45,095 bases of DNA from Minwuia thermotolerans (GCA_021604565.1 BQJF01000031.1:1-45095), one strand, 5' to 3'; counted from the first letter of the stretch, positions 8,837 to 17,924 are shown. Made by a program: numbers and translations. Notes: generated from the sequence alone by a model not told the origin.

Positions 8837-10678
8837 GTGAGCAAGGGTGCGGAGGGGCCGACAGAACCGTTCAAGCGCGCCGTCGCGGCAGCGATGCGGG
8901 CCATGTCGGGGGAGAAGGAGCTGGAGGTCAGCTATGGCCCGGAAACGCCGACCCTGCGCGGCAAGCGCGCCCGTCTGCCGGTGCCCGGTCGCGCCATGGA
9001 CAAGGCCGAACTGGCGCAGGTGCGCGGTACGTCCGATGCCTTTGCACTGCGCCTGAAGCATCACGACCGCGGCGTCCACCTGCGCAACATGCCCCAGGGC
9101 GGCACCGCGCGGGCGATCTTCGAATCCATCGAACAGGCGCGGGTGGAGGCCATCGGCTCCCGCCAGATGCAGGGCGTTTCCGACAACCTGCATGCGGCGC
9201 TGGAGGAACGCTGCCGTGTGCGCGGCTATGGCCGCCTGCGCGACCAGTCGGAGGCCCCGCTGTCGGAAGCCGTCGGCATGCTGATGCGCGAGGCCCTGTC
9301 CGACCGTGCCTTGCCGGAGGATGGCCGCAACTTGCTGAACCTCTGGCGTGATGATCTGGTGCAGAAGGCCGGCGGTGACCTGGACAGCCTGCTCTCCAAC
9401 CTCGACGACCAGGCGGCGTTTGCCAGGGCGGCGCGGCAGTTGATCCGTGACCTCGGCTACATGGAAGACGAGCAGACCGACGGCGACGAGGATGAGGACG
9501 AGGAGTCCGAGGAAAGCAGCGAGCAGCAGCAGCAGGGCGAGGAAGAGGGCCAGGACGGCAGCCAGGACGCCGCCGAACCGCAGTCGGCGGAAGCCGGTGA
9601 CGGGGAGGATGCCGCCGACCAGCAGGGCGAGCAGGTCCAGTCCTCCGGCGAGGACGAGATGGAAGGGGAGGGTGACGAGGCCGGCAAGGGCCGCCGTCCG
9701 CTCTATCCGGACGATTTCGCCAACGAGCCACCGCGTCCCGCCTACCGCCCCTTCACCACCGACTTCGACGAGGTCGTGGAGGCCAGCGATCTCTGTGACA
9801 ACGAGGAGCTGTCCCGCCTGCGGGGGCAACTCGACCAGCAGCTGCATCACATGCAGTCCGTCGTCAGCAAGCTGGCCAACCGGCTGCAGCGCCGCCTGAT
9901 GGCGAAGCAGAACCGGTCCTGGGACTTCGACCTGGACGATGGCTATCTGGACACCGCGCGGCTGGCCCGCGTCGTCGCAAACCCGTCGCTGCCGCTGTCC
10001 TACAAGATGGAGCGCGACACCGATTTCCGCGACACGGTCGTCACCCTGCTGGTGGACAATTCAGGTTCCATGCGCGGGCGGCCCATCACCGTCGCGGCCA
10101 TGTGCGGCGACATCCTGGCCCGCACGCTGGAACGCTGCGCGGTGAAGGTGGAGATCCTGGGCTTCACGACGCGCGCCTGGAAGGGCGGGCAGTCGCGCGA
10201 ACGCTGGCTGGCGGCCAGCAAGCCGCTGAATCCCGGTCGCCTGAACGACCTGCGCCACATCGTCTACAAGCCGGCCGACATGCCCTGGCGCCGGGCGCGC
10301 AAGAACCTGGGCCTGATGCTGCGCGAGGGGCTGCTGAAGGAGAACATCGACGGGGAGGCGCTGATCTGGGCCCACGACCGCGTCATCGGTCGCCCCGAAC
10401 AGCGCCGCATCCTGATGGTCATCTCGGACGGGGCGCCGGTGGATGATTCTACCCTGTCGGTGAACACCGGCAACTACCTGGACCGCCACCTGCGCGAGGT
10501 CATCGAACACATCGAGACCCGCAGCCCGGTCGAGCTGATCGCCATCGGCATCGGCCATGACGTCACCCGCTACTACCGCCGCGCCGTCACCATCGTCGAC
10601 GCGGAACAGCTCGGCGGCGTCATGATGGACAAGCTCGCCGAGCTCTTCGACGACGACCCGGGCGCGAAGCCGCACTGA
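8837..10678 (+). CDS. cobT: cobaltochelatase subunit CobT
   Basis: A 613-residue partner of CobS in the aerobic cobaltochelatase; known CobT proteins are about 600-630 residues. The N-terminal domain is followed by a strongly acidic Glu/Asp/Gln-rich linker (about 210-290). The C-terminal von Willebrand A domain starts near residue 400, with the metal-ion-dependent adhesion motif DNSGSMRG (DxSxS) near 407 and a second MIDAS element in [10 protein letters not shown]. The start is a GTG at 8837 with AAGAGGA upstream. The family-A hairpin immediately before it could modulate expression relative to cobS (inference). Confidence 0.95.
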   Translation: MSKGAEGPTEPFKRAVAAAMRAMSGEKELEVSYGPETPTLRGKRARLPVPGRAMDKAELAQVRGTSDAFALRLKHHDRGVHLRNMPQGGTARAIFESIEQARVEAIGSRQMQGVSDNLHAALEERCRVRGYGRLRDQSEAPLSEAVGMLMREALSDRALPEDGRNLLNLWRDDLVQKAGGDLDSLLSNLDDQAAFARAARQLIRDLGYMEDEQTDGDEDEDEESEESSEQQQQGEEEGQDGSQDAAEPQSAEAGDGEDAADQQGEQVQSSGEDEMEGEGDEAGKGRRPLYPDDFANEPPRPAYRPFTTDFDEVVEASDLCDNEELSRLRGQLDQQLHHMQSVVSKLANRLQRRLMAKQNRSWDFDLDDGYLDTARLARVVANPSLPLSYKMERDTDFRDTVVTLLVDNSGSMRGRPITVAAMCGDILARTLERCAVKVEILGFTTRAWKGGQSRERWLAASKPLNPGRLNDLRHIVYKPADMPWRRARKNLGLMLREGLLKENIDGEALIWAHDRVIGRPEQRRILMVISDGAPVDDSTLSVNTGNYLDRHLREVIEHIETRSPVELIAIGIGHDVTRYYRRAVTIVDAEQLGGVMMDKLAELFDDDPGAKPH

Positions 10679-10742
10679 GGCTGGTCGAGCGGGTTACCTG
10701 GTTGCATTTTCCGGCATTTCTGCAAGCCATCTGAGTGACCCC

Positions 10743-11075
10743 ATGAATACAATGACTTACCGGGGCTATGCCGCACGGATCGAATATGATGATGCGGACA
10801 GCCTGTTCTTTGGCCGGATTGCCGGTATCCAGGATCGCGTCGGGTTCCATGCCGATAATGTGGCTGACCTGAAGGTCGCATTCCACGAGGCCGTCGATGA
10901 CTACATCGCAACCTGCAGCAAGGTGGGCAAGGACCCGCAGAAGCCGTTCTCGGGCAAGGTGATGTTCAGGATTGATCCCGAAATTCACCGCCGGGCCGCA
11001 CGTGCTGCCGAACTTGAAGGTGTAAGTCTCAACAACTGGGCAGAGCAGGTGCTCGACAGGGCTGCGGGCGGCTGA
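10743..11075 (+). CDS. HicB-family antitoxin-like protein (no HicA partner)
   Basis: A 110-residue protein with the HicB layout. The N-terminal RNase H-like part (YRGYAARIEYDDADSLFFGR) is followed by a C-terminal ribbon-helix-helix-like DNA-binding segment (KVMFRIDPEIHRRAARAAEL...LNNWAEQVLD). HicB normally neutralises the HicA mRNA interferase. No HicA-like frame of about 60 residues is present in the 64 bases upstream or in the downstream gap, so this is a solitary copy. A second ATG three codons in is an equally possible start. It may act as an autonomous DNA-binding regulator or be a relic. Confidence 0.85.
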   Translation: MNTMTYRGYAARIEYDDADSLFFGRIAGIQDRVGFHADNVADLKVAFHEAVDDYIATCSKVGKDPQKPFSGKVMFRIDPEIHRRAARAAELEGVSLNNWAEQVLDRAAGG

Positions 11076-11174
11076 TCCTGCCCTCTTTCAGCGCGGTGAA
11101 AGTGGCGTGATGGTGCCGACCGAACCGACGCTGTTGATGACGCCCGGTGGCACTTCAGCGCGATCAGGGTAACG

Positions 11175-11310
11175 CAGTGCCGAGAGCTGGGCTCGCGGAT
11201 CAAGTCCGCGAGCGGCGTGGTTTGGGGGTTGGGGTTCTGGAACTCACCGTCAGACATCCCACCGACGTCGTGCCCGGGCTTGACCCGGGTACCCAGGGTG
11301 CCGCACCGAG
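11175..11310 (+). repeat. family-B composite repeat, copy 1
   Basis: It contains the two marker palindromes of the family. Block alpha is CTCGCGGA-N5-TCCGCGAG followed by CGGCGTGG; block beta is CCCGGG-N5-CCCGGG, after GACGTCGTG and before TACCCAG. A diverged gamma block precedes it at about 11130-11174. Related copies lie at 19.0-20.1 kb and, inverted, at 42.2 kb. Confidence 0.8.
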
Positions 11311-11346
11311 TTCAGCGATTGGGCAGGTGAAATCCGGCCGCCTCTA

Positions 11347-11721
11347 TCACCCCGCCTTGGCGTGAGATTCCGGTTCTTCCAGGTCGATCTCGGCCAGGCA
11401 ACCGGCGCGTTTCAGTTCGGGTTGCAGGCGGTCGGCGAGCCACATGAAGAACATGCGGAAGTCGCTGATCAGGGACCAGAAGGGATAGCGGAAGGTGGCG
11501 GGGCGGTTCTTTTCCACGAAGAAATGCGCGAGCCACGCCGGAGCGTAGCCGCAGACAGCGGCGCCCAGCAGGTACCAGGCATCCCAGCTTGCCACGGCCA
11601 TGATGATGCCGATGACAGCCAGGCCGGTGCCGAAATAGTGGATGCGCCGGGTCAGGATGCGGGAATGCTCGCGCAGGTAATAGGGCCAGAACTGGCGGTA
11701 ATTGGTTGGCTGGCTGGACAT
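11347..11721 (-). CDS. Mpo1-like / DUF962 membrane protein
   Basis: A 124-residue integral membrane protein of the DUF962 (Mpo1-like) family, whose yeast member is an Fe-dependent 2-hydroxy fatty acid dioxygenase. The family histidines are visible in REHSRILTRRIHYFG (N-terminal) and in WLAHFFVEKNRPATF. Two hydrophobic segments (GTGLAVIGIIMAVASW and WYLLGAAVCGYAPAWL) lie between them. The ATG at 11721 has GGAAG six bases upstream; a TTG seven codons earlier is possible but less likely. It diverges from the fatty-acid regulator gene. Enzyme activity in bacteria is inferred only from the fold. Confidence 0.87.
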   Translation of the reverse strand: MSSQPTNYRQFWPYYLREHSRILTRRIHYFGTGLAVIGIIMAVASWDAWYLLGAAVCGYAPAWLAHFFVEKNRPATFRYPFWSLISDFRMFFMWLADRLQPELKRAGCLAEIDLEEPESHAKAG

Positions 11722-11768
11722 GCGCGGCTTCCGGAATCGCAAATGTTTGAAAAGGGGGTGTCCGGCAC

Positions 11769-11797
11769 TTGACGTTTACGTCAACGTAACATAACTA
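11769..11797 (+). promoter_or_regulatory. palindromic operator and promoter upstream of the MerR-family gene
   Basis: TTGACGTTTACGTCAA (11769-11784) is a near-perfect 16-bp inverted repeat, broken only at its centre. Its first six bases, TTGACG, form a -35 box; 17 bases later TAACTA (11792-11797) forms a -10 box. The operator therefore overlaps the promoter, as expected for autorepression. Its ACGT half-sites resemble operators I recall for LiuR-type MerR regulators of acyl-CoA catabolism; the exact consensus was not checked. Confidence 0.65.
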
Positions 11798-11855
11798 CGC
11801 TGGTAACCGGCGCAGCACCTGCGTCACCCATCGGACGGCCAGAGAATACATCATC

Positions 11856-12260
11856 ATGAGCGAAACGAAAACCTACTCGATCCGCGACCTGTCGCTGGAG
11901 TACGACATCACCCCGCGCACCCTGCGTTTCTACGAGGACAAGGGCCTGCTGAGCCCGCTGCGCAAGGGCACCCAGCGCATCTATGACCGCCGTGACAAGG
12001 GGCGCCTGGCGCTGATCCTGCGCGGCAAGCGTCTCGGCTTCAGCCTGGCGGAGATCCGTGACTGGCTGGAACTCTACGAACTGCGCGACGGCCAGGTTGC
12101 CCAGGCCCGCATGCTGCTCGACGCCTCGGAAGACCGCATGGTGACCTTGCTGCAGCAGCGCGAGGAACTGGACGAGACCATCGAGGAACTGAAGGCGCAG
12201 ATGCGCCAGGTGGAGGGCTGGCTGGACGAACAGGGCCTGGCCGCCGAAGCCGCCGATTGA
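11856..12260 (+). CDS. MerR-family transcriptional regulator (LiuR-like)
   Basis: A 134-residue MerR-type DNA-binding protein. Residues 7-75 form the winged helix-turn-helix (YSIRDLSLEYDITPRTLRFYEDKGLL...GTQRIYDRRDKGRL), and a C-terminal coiled coil (about 85-125) mediates dimerisation. There is no cysteine cluster for metal sensing. It heads a beta-oxidation gene set (thiolase, dehydrogenase/hydratase, acyl-CoA dehydrogenase). In Proteobacteria LiuR-type MerR proteins control branched-chain amino acid and fatty acid breakdown, which suits this context. A matching palindrome overlaps its own promoter. The inducing acyl-CoA is unknown. Confidence 0.9.
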   Translation: MSETKTYSIRDLSLEYDITPRTLRFYEDKGLLSPLRKGTQRIYDRRDKGRLALILRGKRLGFSLAEIRDWLELYELRDGQVAQARMLLDASEDRMVTLLQQREELDETIEELKAQMRQVEGWLDEQGLAAEAAD

Positions 12261-12281
12261 TCTGATTCCTACTTTCTGACT

Positions 12282-12366
12282 GACCGTTCCTCCCCTCTCC
12301 CCCTCCCGACCACCCACTGGATTATCCTGAATGGGTGGTCGGGAGGGGGAGAGGGGAGGAACGGTC
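12282..12366. repeat. family-A hairpin element, copy 3 (35-bp perfect arms)
   Basis: Left arm 12282-12316 and right arm 12332-12366 are exact reverse complements over 35 bases, separated by the 15-nt loop ending TATCCTGAA. The element sits between the regulator gene and the thiolase gene, 68 bases before the thiolase start. A fragment GGAACGGTCCACC is repeated directly just after it (12359 and 12389). Confidence 0.88.
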
Positions 12367-12434
12367 CACCAACAAGACCCGCAATCCGGAACGGTCCACC
12401 AAATAAACTACACCTGCGAGGGAGCACCCCCGAC

Positions 12435-13571
12435 ATGACAAACGTGGTAATCGCTGGATACCAGCGCTCACCCTTCACCTTTGCCTACAAGGGCGCGCTG
12501 GCGAAGGTCCGCCCTGACGAGATCACCGCCCAGGTGGTCCGGGCACTGGTGGCGAAGACCGGTGTCGAGACGGCTGATCTGGAAGATCTGATCGTCGGCT
12601 GCGCCTTCCCCGAGGGCGAGCAGGGCCTGAATGTCGCCCGCCTGATCGCCTTCCTGGCCGAGCTGCCGCAGACCATCGCCGGCACCACGGTGAACCGTTT
12701 CTGCGGTTCCTCCATGACCTCCATCCACATGGCCGCCGGTGCGATCTCCATGGGTGCGGGCCAGGCCTTCATCTGCGCCGGTATCGAGAGCATGAGCCGC
12801 GTACCGATGGCGGGCTTCAACCCCGCCCCGCATCCGGCGCTGTACCAGCGTTATCCGGAAGCCTATGTCGGCATGGGCGTGACCGCCGAGAACCTGGCGA
12901 AGAAGTACGACATCCCCCGCGCCGACCAGGAAGCGGTCGCCGTGGAAAGCCATGCCCGTGCCGCGAAGGCGCAGGCCGAGGGCAAGCTGGCCGACGAGAT
13001 CGTCGCCATCGTCGACGGCAACATCCGCGTCGAGGAAGACGGCTGCATCCGCCCCGGCACCACCGCCGAGGACCTGTCGGGCCTGAAGCCGGCCTTCGAC
13101 CAGAACGGCTCTGTGACGGCCGGTACGTCGTCGCCGCTGACCGACGGTGCCTCCGCGGTGCTGGTCTGCTCCGAGGAATATGCCGACGCGCACGGGCTGG
13201 AGAAGCTGGCCCGCATCCGCTCCACCGCCGTTGCAGGCTGCGCGCCGGAGATCATGGGCATCGGCCCGGTCCCGGCCACCGAGAAGGCACTGGCGCGGGC
13301 CGGGATCACAGTCGCCGACCTGGACATCATCGAGCTGAACGAGGCCTTTGCGGCCCAGGCCATCTCCGTGATGAAGGAAACCGGCATCAGCTTCGACAAT
13401 ACCAACATCGACGGTGGCGCGCTGGCGCTGGGTCATCCGCTGGGGGCCACCGGCGCCCGGATCACCGGCAAGGCCGCGGCGCTGCTGAAGCGTGAGGGCA
13501 AGGGTCTGGCGCTGGCCACCCAGTGCATCGGTGGCGGTCAGGGCATCGCCACGGTCCTGGAGGCCTGCTGA
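12435..13571 (+). CDS. fadA: acetyl-CoA C-acyltransferase (thiolase)
   Basis: A 378-residue thiolase that cleaves 3-ketoacyl-CoA with CoA to release acetyl-CoA, the last step of a beta-oxidation turn. The catalytic residues are visible: Cys90 in VNRFCGSS, His334 in GGALALGHPLGATG and Cys364 in ATQCIGGGQG. The ATG at 12435 is preceded by GAGGGAG. The FadN-type gene begins one base after its stop, so the two are co-translated. The regulator upstream and the dehydrogenase downstream complete the pathway. Thiolase I/II chain-length preference is not determined by sequence alone. Confidence 0.93.
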   Translation: MTNVVIAGYQRSPFTFAYKGALAKVRPDEITAQVVRALVAKTGVETADLEDLIVGCAFPEGEQGLNVARLIAFLAELPQTIAGTTVNRFCGSSMTSIHMAAGAISMGAGQAFICAGIESMSRVPMAGFNPAPHPALYQRYPEAYVGMGVTAENLAKKYDIPRADQEAVAVESHARAAKAQAEGKLADEIVAIVDGNIRVEEDGCIRPGTTAEDLSGLKPAFDQNGSVTAGTSSPLTDGASAVLVCSEEYADAHGLEKLARIRSTAVAGCAPEIMGIGPVPATEKALARAGITVADLDIIELNEAFAAQAISVMKETGISFDNTNIDGGALALGHPLGATGARITGKAAALLKREGKGLALATQCIGGGQGIATVLEAC

Positions 13572-13572
13572 T

Positions 13573-15909
13573 ATGGCTGAGATCAGGAAGGTAGCGGTCA
13601 TCGGCGCAGGCGTGATGGGGGCCGGCATTGCCGCCCACATCGCCAATGCCGGTGTACCGGTGGTGCTGCTCGACATCGTGCCGAAGGGCGCGAACGACCG
13701 CTCCACCATCGCAAAGGGCGCGGTCGCGAAGATGCTGAAGACCAACCCCGCCCCGTTCATGCACAAGCGCAACGCGAAGCTGATCGAGACCGGAAACCTG
13801 GAAGATGATCTGGGCGCGCTGTCCGATTGCGACTGGATCTGCGAGGCGATCATCGAGAACCCGCAGATCAAGCGCGACCTCTACAAGCGCCTGAACGAGG
13901 TCCGCAAGCCCGGTTCCGTCGTCACCTCCAATACCTCGACGATTCCGCTGAACGTTCTGACGGAAGGGCTGGGAGAAGATTTCGCGGGCGATTTCGCCAT
14001 CACGCATTTCTTCAACCCGCCGCGTTACATGCGTCTGCTGGAAGTGGTGAAGGGGCAGAAGACCCGCGACGACGCCTTCCAGGCGCTGAAGCAGTTCGGC
14101 GATGTGAAGCTAGGCAAGGAAGTGGTCGACTGCAAGGACACGCCGGGCTTCATCGGTAACCGCATCGGCATCTTCTGGTCCACCGTCGCCACCCGGTCAG
14201 CCTATGACCTGGGCCTGACTGTCGAGGAAGCGGATTCCATCGTCGGTCGCCCGACCGGCGTGCCGAAGACCGGCATCTTCGGTCTCGGCGATCTGACCGG
14301 CATCGACCTGGGTCCGCACGTCATCGCCTCCATGATCGATCTTGTCCCGGCGAACGATCCGCTGCGTGACTTCGTCGATCCCGATCACCCGCTGACCAAG
14401 CTGACGCAGAAGATGATCGCGGACGGCTACACGGGCCGGAAGGGCAAGGGCGGTTTCTATCGCCGCACGAAGATCGACGGCAAGACCGTGAAGCAGGCCA
14501 TCGACCTGAAGACCGGCGAGTACCGTGCCGAGCAGCGTTCCACGCTGGCCAGTGCCCGTGCGGGCAAGAAGGGCCTGCGCGCCCTGGTGACGCATGAGGA
14601 CAAGGGCGGCCAGTACGCCTGGACCGTGCTGAGCCACGTGCTGAGCTATTCCGCCGACCTGGTGCCGGAGATCTCCGACGATATCCGTGGTGTCGATCTG
14701 GCCATGAAGACGGGCTACGCCTGGAAGTGGGGCCCGTTCGAGATGATCGACATGCTGGGTGCCGACTGGCTGGCCGACAGGCTGGCGGCGGAAGGCCGCC
14801 CGGTCCCGGCCCTGCTGGAGACCGCACGCGGCAAGACCTTCTACAAGGAGGAAGGCGAGAAGGCCTATGTCCTGACCACCGCGGGCGACTATGCCGAGAT
14901 CGCGGTGTCGGAGGGCGCCTGGACCCTGGCCGACAAGAAGCGCGGCAAGCAGCCGATCAAGTCGAATGCCTCGGCCTCGCTGTGGGACGTGGGTGACGGT
15001 GTCGCCTGCCTGGAATTCCATTCCAAGATGAACAGTCTGGACGAGAATTCCATCGCCATGATCGTGGCCGCCTCGAAGATCGACAAGCAGGGCTTCAAGG
15101 CGCTGATCATCGGTTCCGACGCGGACAACTTCTCCGTCGGTGCCAATGTCGGCGTCGCCCTGTTCGGGGCCAATGCCGCCATGTGGCCGGTGATCGAGAA
15201 TGGCGTCGCCAGTGGCCAGAAGGCCATGCAGGGCCTGAAGAACAGCCCGTTCCCCGTCGTCGCGGCACCTGCCGGCATGGCGCTGGGCGGTGGTTGCGAG
15301 GTCTGCCTGCATTCCAACGCCATCCAGGCCCACGCCGAGAGCTACATGGGTCTGGTGGAGGTCGGTGTCGGCCTGCTGCCCGGCTGGGGTGGCTGCAAGG
15401 AACTGACGATCCGCAACCTGGCCAACAAGCGGCGGCCGCAGGGTCCGATGCCGGCCCTGTCAGCGGCTTTCGAGGCGATCTCGACAGCCAAGGTGGCGAC
15501 CAGTGCGCAGGAAGCGCGCGACATGCAGATCCTGCGCGAAGGCGACGGCATCTCCATGAACCGCCGCCGGGTACTGGCCGACGCCAAGAAGAAGGCGCTG
15601 GCCATGGCGGAAGGCTACGAGAAGCCGGAACCGATCGAGGTCAACCTGCCCGGTCCGACCGCGGCCACCGCGTTCCAGATGGCGGTCGAAGGCTTCGCCC
15701 TGCAGGGCAAGGCCACGGCCTATGACGTGGAGGTCGCGGCCCAGGTGGGACGCGTGCTTTCCGGCGGCGATACCGACATCACGGAAGTGGTGACGGAGAA
15801 GAAGCTGCTGGCGCTGGAACTCGAAGGCTTCATGCATCTGATCCGCCAGGAGAAGACACTGCAGCGGATCGAACACATGCTGACCAAGGGCCGCCCGCTG
15901 CGTAATTGA
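13573..15909 (+). CDS. 3-hydroxyacyl-CoA dehydrogenase / enoyl-CoA hydratase, FadN-type
   Basis: A 778-residue bifunctional beta-oxidation enzyme. The N-terminus is the NAD-binding 3-hydroxyacyl-CoA dehydrogenase domain (VAVIGAGVMGAGIAAHIANA, residues 8-27), followed by the dehydrogenase C-terminal domains (SNTSTIPL near 118; GFIGNRIG near 193). From about residue 475 an enoyl-CoA hydratase/isomerase domain follows, with GMALGGGCEVCLHS near 570 and a GLVEVGVGLLPGWGG segment. This order is the reverse of Escherichia coli FadB and matches Bacillus FadN. The ATG at 13573 lies one base after the thiolase stop; earlier in-frame codons overlap the thiolase gene. A family-A hairpin follows. Confidence 0.93.
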   Translation: MAEIRKVAVIGAGVMGAGIAAHIANAGVPVVLLDIVPKGANDRSTIAKGAVAKMLKTNPAPFMHKRNAKLIETGNLEDDLGALSDCDWICEAIIENPQIKRDLYKRLNEVRKPGSVVTSNTSTIPLNVLTEGLGEDFAGDFAITHFFNPPRYMRLLEVVKGQKTRDDAFQALKQFGDVKLGKEVVDCKDTPGFIGNRIGIFWSTVATRSAYDLGLTVEEADSIVGRPTGVPKTGIFGLGDLTGIDLGPHVIASMIDLVPANDPLRDFVDPDHPLTKLTQKMIADGYTGRKGKGGFYRRTKIDGKTVKQAIDLKTGEYRAEQRSTLASARAGKKGLRALVTHEDKGGQYAWTVLSHVLSYSADLVPEISDDIRGVDLAMKTGYAWKWGPFEMIDMLGADWLADRLAAEGRPVPALLETARGKTFYKEEGEKAYVLTTAGDYAEIAVSEGAWTLADKKRGKQPIKSNASASLWDVGDGVACLEFHSKMNSLDENSIAMIVAASKIDKQGFKALIIGSDADNFSVGANVGVALFGANAAMWPVIENGVASGQKAMQGLKNSPFPVVAAPAGMALGGGCEVCLHSNAIQAHAESYMGLVEVGVGLLPGWGGCKELTIRNLANKRRPQGPMPALSAAFEAISTAKVATSAQEARDMQILREGDGISMNRRRVLADAKKKALAMAEGYEKPEPIEVNLPGPTAATAFQMAVEGFALQGKATAYDVEVAAQVGRVLSGGDTDITEVVTEKKLLALELEGFMHLIRQEKTLQRIEHMLTKGRPLRN

Positions 15910-15940
15910 CGCCGAGGCGGATTGTTTGAGGGCGGTTCCG

Positions 15941-16005
15941 TCCCTCTCCCCCTCCCGGCCACCCACGCAAGTATCCTGAATGGGTGGCCGGGAGGGGGAG
16001 AGGGA
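15941..16005. repeat. family-A hairpin element, copy 4 (25-bp perfect arms)
   Basis: Arms 15941-15965 and 15981-16005 are exact reverse complements, separated by a 15-nt loop ending GTATCCTGAA. The element lies between two co-directional genes of the beta-oxidation set, 37 bases before the acyl-CoA dehydrogenase start. Confidence 0.88.
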
Positions 16006-16042
16006 TGGGACAGGCCCCGAAAAACCCACAGGAGAAACGCGA

Positions 16043-17839
16043 ATGCCCGCGACCTATCAGGCCCCTGTACAGGACTTCAAGTTCCTGCTGCACGAGTTCA
16101 TTGACCTGCAGCGCTATTCCAACCTGCCCGGCTTTGCCGACGCGACACCCGATCTGGTGGACGCGATCCTGGAGGAGGGCGCAAAGTTCTTCGAGAACGA
16201 GCTGGCGCCGCTGAACGCCGTCGGCGACACCGAAGGCTGCACCCGCCATGACGACGGCAGCGTCACCACACCGACCGGTTTCAAGGAAGCCTACCAGTCC
16301 TATATCGAAGGCGGCTGGGGCGGTCTGACGGCAGACCCGGAATATGGCGGGCAGGGCCTGCCGCACGTGCTGGGCTTTGCCGTCTCCGAGATGGCATCGT
16401 CGGCCAACATGGCCTTCGCCATGTATCCGGGCCTGACCCATGGCGCCTACGAGGCGATCCACCACTGGGGCGATGACGCGCAGAAGCGGGCCTATCTGCC
16501 GAAGATGGTCAGCGGCGAATGGACCGGCACCATGAACCTGACGGAGCCGCATTGCGGCACCGATCTGGGCCTGATGCGCACCAAGGCCGAACCACAGGAC
16601 GATGGCAGCTATCTGATCACCGGGCAGAAGATCTTCATTTCCGCCGGTGAACATGACATGTCGGAGAACATCATCCACCTGGTGCTGGCCAAGATCCCCG
16701 GCGGGCCTGAGGGCATCAAGGGCGTCAGCCTGTTCGTGGTGCCGAAGTTCATCCTGGACGAGAACGGCGAACCCGGAGAGCGCAACAGCCTGCAGTGCGG
16801 CGCCATCGAGCACAAGATGGGCATCCACGGCAATTCCACCTGCGTCATGAACTATGACGGGGCGAAGGGCTGGCTGCTCGGCGCGCCGCACAAGGGCATG
16901 CGCGCCATGTTCACCATGATGAACGCCGCCCGTCTGGGTGTCGGCATCCAGGGTCTCAGCCAGGCCTCCGCCGCCTACCAGAACGCCGTGATCTATGCCA
17001 AGGACCGCGTGCAGGGCCGTTCCCTGACCGGTGTGAAGGCCAAGGACAAGCCCGCCGACCCGATCATCGTGCATCCGGACGTGCGCCGCATGCTGATGAA
17101 GCAGAAGGCCTTCGTGGAAGGCGCGCGGGCGCTGGCGCTGTGGACCGGCCTGATGATCGACTTCGCGTCGAAGCATCCGGACCCGGAGGAGCGGCAGCAG
17201 GCCGATGATTTCGCCGCCTTCATCACCCCTGTCGTGAAGGCCTATCTGACCGACATGGGCTTCGAATGCGCGGTGGACGCCATGCAGGTCTATGGCGGCC
17301 ACGGCTTCATCCACGAGTGGGGCATGGAGCAGTACGTCCGCGACGCCCGCATCACCATGATCTACGAGGGCGCGAACGGCATCCAGGCACTCGACCTGGT
17401 GGGGCGGAAACTGCCCGACGGCATGGGTCGGCTGATGCGCCGCTTCTATCACCCGGTGGACGCCTTCATTCAGGCCAACATGACGAAGCCGGAAATGAAG
17501 GACTTCGTCATGCCGCTGGCCAAGGCCTTTGCCCGGCTGCAGTCCGTCACCGCCGACATCGGCCCGAAGATGATGGCCAATCCGGACGAGGCGGGTGCTG
17601 CCTCCACCGATTACCTGCGCTGCGTGGCGCTGGTCGCTATCGGTTTCATGTGGGCGCAGATCGCGGAGAAGGCGCAGGCAAGGCTGGCGTCAGGCGAGGG
17701 CGACAGTGCCTTCTACGAGACCAAGCTGGCCACGGCGCGGTTCTTCATGGAACGCATGCTGCCCGACATGCATGCCCATGCCGCCAAGGCCATGTCCGGC
17801 GGTGCCACCCTGATGGCCCTGTCGGAGGACGCGTTCTGA
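16043..17839 (+). CDS. acyl-CoA dehydrogenase with C-terminal extension (FadE/DmdC-like)
   Basis: A 598-residue acyl-CoA dehydrogenase of the long form with an extra C-terminal domain. The opening MPATYQAPVQDFKFLLHEF is typical of this subgroup. MNLTEPHCGTDLGLMRTKAE (near residue 165) is the FAD/substrate signature, and ITMIYEGANGIQALDLVGRK (near residue 436) contains the likely catalytic Glu region. The C-terminal stretch after about 460 matches the extra acyl-dehydrogenase C domain. The ATG at 16043 follows GGAGAAA. It catalyses the first beta-oxidation step and feeds the FadN-type and thiolase enzymes encoded upstream. A terminator-like hairpin follows at 17880. Confidence 0.93.
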   Translation: MPATYQAPVQDFKFLLHEFIDLQRYSNLPGFADATPDLVDAILEEGAKFFENELAPLNAVGDTEGCTRHDDGSVTTPTGFKEAYQSYIEGGWGGLTADPEYGGQGLPHVLGFAVSEMASSANMAFAMYPGLTHGAYEAIHHWGDDAQKRAYLPKMVSGEWTGTMNLTEPHCGTDLGLMRTKAEPQDDGSYLITGQKIFISAGEHDMSENIIHLVLAKIPGGPEGIKGVSLFVVPKFILDENGEPGERNSLQCGAIEHKMGIHGNSTCVMNYDGAKGWLLGAPHKGMRAMFTMMNAARLGVGIQGLSQASAAYQNAVIYAKDRVQGRSLTGVKAKDKPADPIIVHPDVRRMLMKQKAFVEGARALALWTGLMIDFASKHPDPEERQQADDFAAFITPVVKAYLTDMGFECAVDAMQVYGGHGFIHEWGMEQYVRDARITMIYEGANGIQALDLVGRKLPDGMGRLMRRFYHPVDAFIQANMTKPEMKDFVMPLAKAFARLQSVTADIGPKMMANPDEAGAASTDYLRCVALVAIGFMWAQIAEKAQARLASGEGDSAFYETKLATARFFMERMLPDMHAHAAKAMSGGATLMALSEDAF

Positions 17840-17879
17840 GCCTGAACTGACGGCACAGACACGGTTGCGAAACCGGACC

Positions 17880-17919
17880 ACCGCCCGCCCGGACCCTGTC
17901 CCGGCGGGCGGTTCCGTTT
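17880..17919 (+). terminator. candidate terminator after the beta-oxidation genes
   Basis: ACCGCCCGCC (17880-17889) pairs perfectly with GGCGGGCGGT (17903-17912) across a 13-base loop, followed by TCCGTTT. The U-tract is poor, so termination may be inefficient or Rho-assisted. Confidence 0.5.
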
Positions 17920-17924
17920 CGGGA

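Noticed and set aside
11085..11102. Hairpin CTTTCA-N6-TGAAAG after hicB as terminator
   Set aside because: The stem is only six bases and no T-run follows.
11076..11174. Search for HicA downstream of HicB
   Set aside because: No frame with a double-stranded-RNA-binding-like HicA pattern on either strand; the space is taken by repeat sequence.
15830..17452. A 540-codon frame on the minus strand
   Set aside because: It is antisense to the FadE-type gene, and the translated sequence is compositionally odd with no motif.
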